From G963667675 sp965249215 (GTDB lineage Bacteria; Chloroflexota; Dehalococcoidia; Lucifugimonadales; UBA3495), in contig CBDFLN010000002.1 of the NCBI GenBank assembly GCA_965249215.1, positions 682,001 to 746,000 of the forward strand: DNA of 64,000 nt. Reading direction: 5' to 3'. Positions 1 to 7,384 of this stretch are shown piece after piece. Position numbers and translations under genes: made by a program. Below the pieces are notes generated by a model that searched no databases, had not been told where the DNA came from, and saw only the letters and a program-made list of their open reading frames with translations. Every line of letters begins with the position of its first letter. Position 1 is the first letter of the stretch.

Positions 1-595
1 TGACCCGGCCTACGAACCCTTCTGGGCGGCCGCCCAGGACTTGCAAATGCCCCTCAACCTCCACGTCGCAGCCAATCGTTACAGCCCTGTTCAGGAACTT
101 GCCGACCCTGACATCGATAGGCCCGCCTTTATCTGCAACGCCGCCTATTGGCCGATGATGTCTCTTGGCGACATCATCTTTAGCGGCGTCTTTGAACGCT
201 ATCCCAACCTCTACGTGGGATCTGTCGAGCACGAACTGTCCTGGGCGCCCCACTTCCTGGACCGGCTCGACTACACCTACACCGACCGGATGCCGCCCAA
301 GGATGATCCGTCTCAGGCCAACAAGCGCCACCCAATAGTACGGTACAAGGATGGCATCCTTCCCAGCGACTATTTCCACAGCAACTGCTTCCTCGGTTTT
401 CAGGAAGACGCCCTGGGCATCCGGGACCGGGCCATCATAGGTGTGGACAACCTGATGTGGGGGGCGGACTATCCCCACTCAGAGTCTACATTCCCCCGGA
501 GCCGGGAGATTCTCGATAACATCCTGGCCGACTGCACCGAGGAAGAAAAGGCCAAGATCGCCGGCGGCAACGCTCAGAGGGTATACAGGCTCTGA
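1..595 (+). CDS. Amidohydrolase-2 family protein, 5'-truncated by window edge
   Basis: This is the C-terminal half (about 197 residues) of an amidohydrolase-2 family TIM-barrel metal-dependent hydrolase or decarboxylase. The frame is open to the left edge, so the true start lies outside the window and the first in-frame TTG at 41 is not a credible start. LHVAANR, SWAPHFLDRLDYTYT and WGADYPH are visible; the Asp of the last is the usual metal/catalytic Asp of the family. It is co-linear with the complete 373-residue paralogue at 59366-60487 from that protein's middle to its end, so about 180 N-terminal residues, including the HxH metal motif, are missing here. The substrate cannot be told from sequence. 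A strong terminator follows at 626-660. Confidence 0.85.
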   Translation, partial: DPAYEPFWAAAQDLQMPLNLHVAANRYSPVQELADPDIDRPAFICNAAYWPMMSLGDIIFSGVFERYPNLYVGSVEHELSWAPHFLDRLDYTYTDRMPPKDDPSQANKRHPIVRYKDGILPSDYFHSNCFLGFQEDALGIRDRAIIGVDNLMWGADYPHSESTFPRSREILDNILADCTEEEKAKIAGGNAQRVYRL

Positions 596-625
596 CCAAC
601 GGACAGCCCCAACTCCCGCAAATCG

Positions 626-660
626 CACAACAGGCGCTCTGTTACAGAGCGCCTGTTGTG
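626..660 (+). terminator. Rho-independent terminator
   Basis: A perfect 15-bp inverted repeat (left arm cacaacaggcgctct, 626-640; right arm 646-660) with a 5-nt loop is followed by TTTCTT. It sits between the plus-strand amidohydrolase and the convergent minus-strand glycosylase-like gene. The T-rich tract is on the plus-strand side. Confidence 0.8.
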
Positions 661-735
661 TTTCTTGCACCGCGTGGGCTTCCAGGTCCAAAGGCTGGAG
701 AGCAGTCTCCTGGCCCAGTGGGCCCAGCTATCCAA

Positions 736-1182
736 CTACCGGTCGTGCCACTCAGGCGTCGGTTCGTCGACGCAGTGCAGGAACACGAAAGCCCCGGTCC
801 GGCCCAGTCCTCGGAATTGCCCGGTTAGCTCCTTGACCCGCCGGCGGTAGTCCAACGCGTCCAACGACCTCAAATAATTCCTGAACGACCCATGCTCCTG
901 GGCCAGTTCCAAGACTACCCCGGCGTTCTCCACGGTCCCCAAAATCTTCCGCCTGTTCCTGACGATACCAGGGTCTTCGAAGAGCCGGTTGATCTCCTCG
1001 ACCCCATAATTCGCAACTGTGCGAACGTCAAACCCATCGAAAGCCTTCTGGAAGTTGGTCCACTTTTGCCTAACTACCCGCCAACTGAACCCCGACCGGA
1101 ATATCGCCTTGGTCAACTCCTCAAGGTACCCGCTGTCGCCGGCGGGAGCTATCCTTGGGGGCACCTCGATCATTGTCCGCAT
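736..1182 (-). CDS. DNA-3-methyladenine glycosylase I-like protein (HhH-GPD)
   Basis: This 148-residue protein resembles the TagI/methyladenine glycosylase family, which removes alkylated bases from DNA in base-excision repair. The family's core signature is visible: an aromatic-rich segment SGFSWRVVRQKW (about 30-41), GFDVRTVANYG (about 50-60), and RLFEDPGIVRNRRKI (about 66-80), the last being the most characteristic part. Family members are usually about 185 residues, and the N-terminal Cys-containing zinc-site segment is absent, so this is a shortened or divergent member; a zinc site is not apparent. The gene starts 22 bp downstream of the DppC permease stop and is probably co-transcribed with it. 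Confidence 0.65.
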   Translation of the reverse strand: MRTMIEVPPRIAPAGDSGYLEELTKAIFRSGFSWRVVRQKWTNFQKAFDGFDVRTVANYGVEEINRLFEDPGIVRNRRKILGTVENAGVVLELAQEHGSFRNYLRSLDALDYRRRVKELTGQFRGLGRTGAFVFLHCVDEPTPEWHDR

Positions 1183-1204
1183 AGGGTCGGCTTGTTGAGG
1201 GAGG

Positions 1205-2293
1205 CTAATTCAGCTGGCGAAGCCGTGGGTCCAGCGTATCCCTTAGCCAGTCGCCGAACAGGTTCAGCGATATCACCGTAAGGGCAATAGCCAGTCCCGG
1301 AATGGTCGAAATCCACCAGGCGTCAGCCAGAACGTCCCGCCCGTGGTCCACCATTACCCCCCACGCTGGAGTGGGCGGCGGTATTCCTGCACCCAAAAAG
1401 CTCAACGAGGCCTCCACCAGGATAACCACGCCAACGTTCAGCGTAGCGATGATTATCACAGTGTTGAAAACCCCCGGCAAAAGGTGAGCTAGCATGATGC
1501 GCAGGCTGCTGGCTCCAGATACCCTTGCCAGTGCTACGTAGTCCATGTTCTTAAGTTGGAGTACTTCTCCCCTCACTACCCGCGTGAAAAGGGGCCAGAT
1601 GACCAGCGACAAGACCCCTACGATAAGTTCGAAAGACGCGCTCAACGCCGAAACCAGCGCCAGCGTAATTAGCAACAACGGCACTGCAAGGACGATGTCC
1701 ACCAGGCGCATTATCAGCTCATCCACCCAGCTGCCATAGTATCCAGACAGCAGGCCCATGAAAGTGCCAATAGTCCCCCCCACCCCCAGGGTTATCGCCG
1801 CAACGATCAGGGAGATTCGGGCGCCGTAAAAGATTCGGCTCAAGATGTCCCGGCCCTGCTTGTCCGTTCCCAACAGGAATCTGCTGGTGCCCTCCTCTCT
1901 AACCTCGACAACCAACAGGTCCCCGACTGCAATTTCCCTGATAGGCCGGCCCTCCGCGATGGCTTGCGCATCCTCGGCCGCCTTGCCTTGCTCGAAATCG
2001 CCGCTTCCGATCCTCACCTCTCTGAAATTTTGACCTATGCCCACCTTTTCTACTACTGTCTTTGGCAGATATTTGGCTCCCTGCCAGGCAGGCGGCACTA
2101 TCCTATCAGACAGATCGCCGTCTACTGGATCGTGAGGAGAAATCCAGTGGGCGGTGATGCCGCAGAACACCAGGATCGAAAGTATGGACACCGGTATCAA
2201 GGGCAAGCGCCGCAGCCGGCGTACCGTTCTCCGTACCCTGGCGCCCAGTCCCTCCTGGGCTACTACTATGCCGTTGGTGACCTCAGCCGCCAT
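1205..2293 (-). CDS. DppC/OppC-type ABC transporter permease
   Basis: This 362-residue inner-membrane permease belongs to the peptide/nickel ABC importer family. It has an N-terminal membrane segment (about residues 31-52), the family motif GTDKQGRDILSRIFYG, which precedes the core membrane domain, and the ATPase-docking EAA loop seen as DYVALARVSGAS. Unusually long is the extracytoplasmic segment between the first membrane helix and that motif. It is about 90 residues and contains a small beta-rich region (AVGDLLVVEV), where typical DppC proteins have a short loop. The partner permeases are the two DppB genes immediately upstream (20-bp gap to the nearer one). No ATPase or substrate-binding protein is encoded nearby, so the substrate is unknown. 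Confidence 0.9.
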   Translation of the reverse strand: MAAEVTNGIVVAQEGLGARVRRTVRRLRRLPLIPVSILSILVFCGITAHWISPHDPVDGDLSDRIVPPAWQGAKYLPKTVVEKVGIGQNFREVRIGSGDFEQGKAAEDAQAIAEGRPIREIAVGDLLVVEVREEGTSRFLLGTDKQGRDILSRIFYGARISLIVAAITLGVGGTIGTFMGLLSGYYGSWVDELIMRLVDIVLAVPLLLITLALVSALSASFELIVGVLSLVIWPLFTRVVRGEVLQLKNMDYVALARVSGASSLRIMLAHLLPGVFNTVIIIATLNVGVVILVEASLSFLGAGIPPPTPAWGVMVDHGRDVLADAWWISTIPGLAIALTVISLNLFGDWLRDTLDPRLRQLN

Positions 2294-2312
2294 CGTTAGC
2301 TACTCCAAGTCC

Positions 2313-3236
2313 TTAGGCATAGCGGATTCTGGGATCGATATATGCATATAGTACGTCCACAAACAGGGCCGACATTACGTACATTAAAGTGAAGATAATG
2401 ACAACCGCCTGCACCACAGGGTAGTCCGCCTGGTTCATGGAGTCGACCGCCAGGCGTCCCAAGCCCGGCCAGGCGAAGACTAGCTCCACCGTCACCGAGC
2501 CCGCCACCAAAGTTCCCAGGCTTATCCCTGCAAACGTCATGGCCGGTATTAGAGCGTTCTTCAATGCATGCTTCCAGATAATCGACGTTTCCGACGCCCC
2601 TTTTGCCCGGGCCAGCTTGATGTACTCCGAGTCCATTACGTCCAGCATGGCCGACCGTATCAACCTCATATTGACCGCTACGAACCACCATCCCAGGGCG
2701 ATCGCGGGAAGAATAATTGCCTGGAAGCCCTCCTCACGGCCGGAAGGCGGCAGCCATCCCAACCTGACTGCAAAGAACAGGATAAGCATTATGCCGATCC
2801 AGAATGGGGGGGCCGACTGCCCGATCAGGGCTATGACCTTCCCGGTTCGGTCGAATATGCTGTCCCGTCTCACCGCACCTAGTATGCCCAGGGGTACGCC
2901 TATCATGGTCGACCATATCAGTGCGGCAAGCCCTAGCTCTACGGTGGGCCAAAGCCGCTCTTGGATCATGTCCACCACGGGGCGTCGTTGTACTATCGAA
3001 TCACCAAAGTCCCCCTGGGCCAGGTCCGTTATGAATATCCAGTACTGCTCAGGGTACGACTTGTTCAGGCCCAGCTTCTCCCCTAGGGCGTCCCAATGGG
3101 CGACGTCCCGGGCCTGCCTGCTCAACAACAGGTTTCTGGGGTCTCCCGTCGACCTGGCAAGGATAAAGATGAACACCGACACGGCCAAGATCGTCAGGAA
3201 GCCCATGAAAATCCGCCGTACCAGGTACCTCTGCAT
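2313..3236 (-). CDS. DppB-type ABC transporter permease, copy 1
   Basis: This 307-residue permease of the DppB/OppB family has an N-terminal membrane helix beginning MQRYLVRRIF, an extracytoplasmic region (about 30-100), five further membrane helices and the EAA loop EYIKLARAKGAS that docks the ATPase. ATG is preceded by GAGGGGAT, a good ribosome-binding site. It pairs with the DppC gene 20 bp downstream. It is very similar throughout to the gene at 3614-4537 (same length, nearly all helices alike), so the two arose by tandem duplication. Only one DppB is needed per transporter, so copy 1 and copy 2 may be alternative partners or one may be redundant. Confidence 0.92.
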   Translation of the reverse strand: MQRYLVRRIFMGFLTILAVSVFIFILARSTGDPRNLLLSRQARDVAHWDALGEKLGLNKSYPEQYWIFITDLAQGDFGDSIVQRRPVVDMIQERLWPTVELGLAALIWSTMIGVPLGILGAVRRDSIFDRTGKVIALIGQSAPPFWIGIMLILFFAVRLGWLPPSGREEGFQAIILPAIALGWWFVAVNMRLIRSAMLDVMDSEYIKLARAKGASETSIIWKHALKNALIPAMTFAGISLGTLVAGSVTVELVFAWPGLGRLAVDSMNQADYPVVQAVVIIFTLMYVMSALFVDVLYAYIDPRIRYA

Positions 3237-3613
3237 ATCCCCTCGCCGTCGACTTCAGGGCTGATCGTCAACCCCTCTCACCGACGCAACGCCAAAACTG
3301 TTAGAAGCCGCGACAGGGTATCAGGTGCTCACTATCCGGGACTTGGTCTCGCCTTGAATACGTGGGTGCGAAGCTTCTTGGACTCTACCGGTTTGGATCG
3401 GGAGTTCCGCCCTGAACGCTTCAACGATTGCCGAAAGGGGCGGTGGCTCGCCACGCTCTCAATCAGGCAGGAACTGCGATACCCGCTCCTACCGCGGTCA
3501 AGGTTATCGGCAAGTATACCAATCCTGTCAACAACAATGCCTCTCGTTCAAGGCCGCACAAAGAGCGCCCGTCAGATAGCCTTATCGCCGCCCCAATAGC
3601 CGGAGCCGGGTCC
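3237..3613. other. Gap between the two dppB copies
   Basis: These 377 bp show no convincing gene. The ends resemble the flanks of the duplicated dppB genes for only a few bases, so the duplicated unit was essentially the coding sequence. No terminator-like hairpin with a T-tract was found, so read-through from copy 2 into copy 1 is possible. Confidence 0.4.
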
Positions 3614-4537
3614 TTAGGCATAGCGGACCCTGGGATCGATGTAGCCGTAAAGTATGTCCACTAACAAGGCCGACGCTATGTACATCAACGTGAAGAGGAT
3701 CACGACCCCCTGTACCACCGGGTAGTCAGACTGATTCATGGAGTCAACCGCTAGGCGTCCCAGACCGGGCCAAGCGAACACCAACTCAACGGTCACAGCG
3801 CCGGCCACCAGTGTGCCCAGGCTGATGCCTCCAAAGGTCAAGGCCGGTATTAGAGCGTTTTTCAGGGCGTGCTTCCAAATGATGGACCTTTCGGATGCTC
3901 CCTTAACCCTAGCAAGCTTGATGTACTCCGAGTCCAGTACGTCCAGCATGGCAGAACGGATCAGCCTCATATTGACTGCTACGAACCACCACCCCAGTGT
4001 GATCGCGGGAAGAATAATTGCCTTGAACCCTTCCTCCCGGCCTGAAGGCGGCAGCCAACCTAACCTGACTGCAAAGAACAAGATGAGCACAATTCCGATC
4101 CAGAAGGGAGGAGCTGATTGCCCGATCAGAGCTATGAACTTCCCGATTCGGTCGAATATCCCGTCCCGTCTCACCGCACCCAGAATGCCAAGGGGTACTC
4201 CCACCATCGTCGACCATAGCAATGCAGCAAGCCCGAGCTCGACTGTGGGCCAGATCCGCTCTCCGATCATGTCTTTCACGGGGCGTCGTTGCACTATGGA
4301 ATCTCCCAATTCCCCTTGCGCCAGGTCATTCACAAATATGCCGTACTGTTGAATCAGCGGCTTGTCCAGACCCAGCTTCTTCCCCAGTTCTTCCCATTGG
4401 TCGAGAGTTCCCCCCCTTGGATTAATCAACAGGTTCCTGGGGTCTCCTGTAGACCTCGCCAGGGCAAAGATAAATACAGACACGGCCAGCACCGTGAGAA
4501 TGGCCGTTAAGAGCCGCCGTACAAGGAACCTCTGCAT
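3614..4537 (-). CDS. DppB-type ABC transporter permease, copy 2
   Basis: This second DppB-family permease has 307 residues like its neighbour at 2313-3236. Start MQRFLVRRLL, EAA loop EYIKLARVKGAS and the C-terminal end YGYIDPRVRYA all have direct counterparts there. The clearest divergence lies in the extracytoplasmic loop near residues 35-70. ATG is preceded by the same GAGGGGAT ribosome-binding site. It is first in a minus-strand run (dppB2, dppB1, dppC, glycosylase-like gene) and a palindrome at 4698-4714 lies about 160 bp upstream. The family imports oligopeptides, nickel and other small solutes; nothing here identifies the ligand. Confidence 0.92.
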   Translation of the reverse strand: MQRFLVRRLLTAILTVLAVSVFIFALARSTGDPRNLLINPRGGTLDQWEELGKKLGLDKPLIQQYGIFVNDLAQGELGDSIVQRRPVKDMIGERIWPTVELGLAALLWSTMVGVPLGILGAVRRDGIFDRIGKFIALIGQSAPPFWIGIVLILFFAVRLGWLPPSGREEGFKAIILPAITLGWWFVAVNMRLIRSAMLDVLDSEYIKLARVKGASERSIIWKHALKNALIPALTFGGISLGTLVAGAVTVELVFAWPGLGRLAVDSMNQSDYPVVQGVVILFTLMYIASALLVDILYGYIDPRVRYA

Positions 4538-4697
4538 ATCCCCTCACCTCCGAATTCAGGTTCTTGTTGCCCGGCCCTGTGGCCGTTGGTGCATCGGACA
4601 CACCCTCTGGGGGATTTAATGGTTCTCCGACATTGACGCCCAAGAGGCTGGGGTCTCTCAAGGAACGTGCTATGACCCTCGGTGTACCACAAGATTA

Positions 4698-4714
4698 ATG
4701 ATAAACGTTATCAT
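4698..4714. promoter_or_regulatory. Operator-like palindrome upstream of permease run
   Basis: ATGATAA-ACG-TTATCAT is a perfect 7-3-7 inverted repeat in an AT-rich pocket upstream of dppB copy 2 and just downstream of the hydratase-operon terminator. Its form is like sites of Fur/Zur-type or other dimeric repressors, but no regulator gene is adjacent. It is inferred to be an operator. Confidence 0.35.
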
Positions 4715-4726
4715 AAGACCATATAT

Positions 4727-4767
4727 ACGACAAGGCCCCGCGGCGGACACCGCAGGGCCTTGTCGTT
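4727..4767 (-). terminator. Terminator of the MaoC-type hydratase pair
   Basis: A long hairpin has outer arms acgacaaggcccc (4727-4739) and its complement (4755-4766), with an inner GCGG/CCGC stem. It lies after the minus-strand hydratase genes and before the permease run. The downstream side is AT-rich rather than a clean T-run. Confidence 0.6.
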
Positions 4768-4912
4768 CTCCACCTTAGGAAATTATAGAGCGTCGCCGCA
4801 TCCCATTTAGAGGACCGGCGCCCCCCCCGAAAAATCTACGAACCCCGCCGCCGCACGAGCCCGGCAGGCGCCAATGCCAAACCGTTCGAGGTCCTGGCTA
4901 AATCCTGACCGC

Positions 4913-5365
4913 CTACTCCTCGGGGGGAAAGAAAGCGTTGGGAACGATCGCGCATCCCGTGCCCACTACGGCGGTGTCCCCTCGTTGGTTGGTCATCTTG
5001 ATGTCCACGGAAACCTTCCTGCCGCCGGCTTCACTGGAAACGTCGCTGATAGTCCCGGAAAACGTGATTGTGTCCCCGGGACGCACCGGCCGGAGAAATC
5101 TCAGGTCCACCATGCCGTTGTGATTAAATACGTCGCTACCAAAGTGCCGTCTCAGCATCTCCAAGGCAAACGACAATGTCATTCTGCCTGAGGCAACCGT
5201 GCCCTCTGTCCCCAATGTCTCCCTGGCCGTTGCTTCATCGGTGAACTGGGATGGAGCAGACCTGCCCGAGCTTCCCTCGAAGAGATTAATCGCCTCCTGG
5301 GTCACGTTTTTGACCAACGGCTCAATCTCGTCGCCCACCCGTTGGGCTTTTGCTACCCTCCCCAT
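4913..5365 (-). CDS. MaoC-like hydratase subunit (hotdog fold)
   Basis: This 150-residue single-hotdog protein of the MaoC dehydratase group probably forms a heterodimeric (R)-specific enoyl-CoA hydratase or dehydratase with the product of the preceding gene. The C-terminal half carries RPGDTITFSGTISDV, typical of MaoC strands. The classical catalytic Asp/His hydratase motif is not obvious in this chain. The start ATG lies inside the 3' end of the upstream partner (13-bp overlap), showing translational coupling. The pairing of two short hotdog subunits resembles the HadAB or archaeal/actinobacterial two-subunit arrangement. Substrate is inferred to be an acyl-CoA. Confidence 0.75.
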   Translation of the reverse strand: MGRVAKAQRVGDEIEPLVKNVTQEAINLFEGSSGRSAPSQFTDEATARETLGTEGTVASGRMTLSFALEMLRRHFGSDVFNHNGMVDLRFLRPVRPGDTITFSGTISDVSSEAGGRKVSVDIKMTNQRGDTAVVGTGCAIVPNAFFPPEE

Positions 5366-5772
5366 TTCTTGCCCACTTCGGACGGCTGCTTCAGTTCATG
5401 GGTTATCACCCTGTCGATTAGCCGCCCGTCCTCGTCAACCGAGACCGCCTCTGTCACAGTGTAGTTCTTGCCCCTTCTGACATACTTGTCCGCAACCCAT
5501 GCCCTGACGGTCAGCTTCTTGCCGGCTATGGGAGGGTTGTAGCAATGGAACGCGCAGCGGGCGTTCACCGACCCGTCGTCCCGGTATTTGGCGCTGAACT
5601 GCTTGATGTCCACCTTGTGGGAAATAGTAGGGAAGCTGGCTTCAGGGTCCATCACTCCCTTTCGGTAGGTATCGATCATCTCCTGCGTCAGCACGTACTC
5701 GTACTTCTCAAACGTCTCCCCCACTTCTAAAGCGTTCCAGTCCAGCAATATCCGATCATCGGCTTCTGGCAT
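5353..5772 (-). CDS. MaoC N-terminal-type (FAS1-like) dehydratase subunit
   Basis: This 139-residue protein resembles the N-terminal MaoC/FAS1-like dehydratase domain. It begins with an acidic leader followed by EVGETFEKYEYVLTQEMI, and contains RCAFHCYNPPIAGKKLTVRAWV, a segment usual in these domains. It overlaps the following hotdog gene by 13 bp, so the two are translationally coupled and likely form one enzyme. The two genes share the terminator at 4727-4767. They lie downstream of an SDR gene on the same strand, which fits oxidation and hydration steps of acyl-CoA metabolism, though no direct proof exists. Confidence 0.7.
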   Translation of the reverse strand: MPEADDRILLDWNALEVGETFEKYEYVLTQEMIDTYRKGVMDPEASFPTISHKVDIKQFSAKYRDDGSVNARCAFHCYNPPIAGKKLTVRAWVADKYVRRGKNYTVTEAVSVDEDGRLIDRVITHELKQPSEVGKKWGG

Positions 5773-5943
5773 TTCTAACCCGCTCCCTCAGGGTGACAGG
5801 AATTCTACCCTTTGCATGCGATGCCGGACGATCCTTGGTTGCGCTGGCGCCTGGGCGCAGTGCCAGGCTCCCGACCCTCTGCAAGTCCCCGCCCTTAATG
5901 CTAAGAGCCTATACCACAACCCGCCGGTACGGATTGCGCGGCC

Positions 5944-6804
5944 CTATGCTGTCGCACCGCCCTCGCCCCTGCCCAACTGTGGCCATGCGGCCGGCGCTCC
6001 CGCCTTCTCCAGCCGCTCCTCAATGGGCAAGCTCTCATCCCAATTTCGGGCGATGAAGCGCCGCCCGTTGGTCTCGTTAGAATCCTCCGATGCAAGCCAG
6101 ACCGCCGGCGCCGCCATCACCTCCGACTGCACCATCTGGGACCTGTCTCCAGTTACACCCGGGCCCAGCAGATTGGTGTTGGTCCGGCCCCCCGGCGCAA
6201 GCAGGTTTACCGTCACGCCTGTGCCTTCCAACTCCCGCGCCAAAGTCGCCGCCAAAGCCTCGTGACCGGCTTTCGACGGCCCGTAGGGCGACTCTCCCTT
6301 CCGGTACATCGTGTCCAGGCTCGTAGTAATCCCGATGATTCTCCCCCATCCCTGGCCCAGCATATGCCCCAGCGCGGCCTTGACCATGTAGAATGGCCCG
6401 CTCATGTTAATCGCTACCACCCGGGCCCACGCTTCCCAAGACACATCCCACGCATTCGGGGCCGCGCCCGTTCCCTCCGGCGCTAGCCCCACGGTCCTGG
6501 GGTTGGCCCCGGCGTTGTTGACCAGTATGTGCAGCCCTCCCAGTTCCGCGATGGTCCTGTTCACTGCCGCCTCTACCGCTTCGTAATCCGCTACGTCGGC
6601 GACAATCGGCAAGACGCAGTCGTCGCCTCCCATCCCCCGCACCTCTCTGGCGCTCTCGTCCAGCCACTCCCGGTTGATGTCGACCATTGCCACTCGAGCG
6701 CCCGCTCGCACGAAAGCCGCCGTGATCGCATGGCCTATGCCAATGGGACTCCCCGCGCCCGTTACTATGGCGACCTTTCCCCTCAGAGGCCCTCCAGCCG
6801 TCAT
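5944..6804 (-). CDS. Short-chain dehydrogenase/reductase (SDR)
   Basis: This cytosolic NAD(P)-dependent SDR oxidoreductase is about 286 residues from the chosen start. The Rossmann motif TGAGSPIGIG sits close to the N-terminus, NNAGANP follows, and the active site reads GITTS then YGPSKAG (Tyr-x-x-x-Lys). The frame extends to 6984, but the extra 60 residues are not SDR-like; the ATG at 6804 (MTAGGPLRGKVAIVTG) gives a normal N-terminus. The C-terminus is slightly extended and Gly/Ala-rich. Substrate is unknown. The MaoC-type pair lies about 170 bp downstream. Confidence 0.85.
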   Translation of the reverse strand: MTAGGPLRGKVAIVTGAGSPIGIGHAITAAFVRAGARVAMVDINREWLDESAREVRGMGGDDCVLPIVADVADYEAVEAAVNRTIAELGGLHILVNNAGANPRTVGLAPEGTGAAPNAWDVSWEAWARVVAINMSGPFYMVKAALGHMLGQGWGRIIGITTSLDTMYRKGESPYGPSKAGHEALAATLARELEGTGVTVNLLAPGGRTNTNLLGPGVTGDRSQMVQSEVMAAPAVWLASEDSNETNGRRFIARNWDESLPIEERLEKAGAPAAWPQLGRGEGGATA

Positions 6805-7095
6805 TTGTTTGCCCGTTCTTTCGTCATTTGGAGTAGTCGCTATTGGCCCCTGGAGTGGGTTCCGGTATAAGTGGAATGTACTGCTGCACCTCGTTCGCCG
6901 CTGCATCGAGGAGCCCCACCGGACCATAGAGTACCCCTCAAGCCATGCCTCTCCGATGAACTTGCCCGGAACCCTGAGTTCCACGGCCTACCAGCGGCCG
7001 AAGGAACTACCCTGGGTCCAGGCGCCTATACGACAGTAGACAAAAATGTCGGCGGCCGGTGCTGCCTGACATAGCGGGCTGCAGTAGGAAGCGTG

Positions 7096-7181
7096 TGGTG
7101 CCGAAGGTCAGAGTCGAACTGACACGGGGTTGCCCCCACCGGTTTTTGAGACCGGCGCGTCTACCATTCCGCCACTTCGGC
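7096..7181 (-). tRNA. tRNA-Leu (CAA anticodon)
   Basis: On the minus strand the gene begins GCCGAAG and ends CTTCGGC-A-CCA, forming a perfect 7-bp acceptor stem with CCA encoded (7096-7098). It has a long variable arm (type II tRNA), and the anticodon loop CTCAAAA gives CAA, reading UUG leucine codons. Length is 86 nt including CCA. Confidence 0.95.
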
Positions 7182-7384
7182 CCAGGCCTATTCTATAGCT
7201 AAATCGGCCCTTTTTACACCCCCACAACGGCAACGCCGGATCCCGGCCCGAACGCATAGACCTGTAGGCGGCATAGTCCGCCTGTCTACTGTGGGGGGTG
7301 CTCGACCATGCTCCGGGCGGCTCAACCCGGTCAGACGCGCCTCCGCCGCCGGGGGCGCCCCCATCCCGGGCCAAGCAGCTTGCC

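Noticed and set aside
4698..4714. Palindrome as a CIRCE heat-shock operator
   Set aside because: CIRCE has TTAGCACTC arms with a 9-bp spacer; this is AT-rich with a 3-bp centre.
4727..4767. Hairpin as a riboswitch
   Set aside because: It lies after a stop codon and consists of a single stem with a small inner stem, as expected for a terminator.
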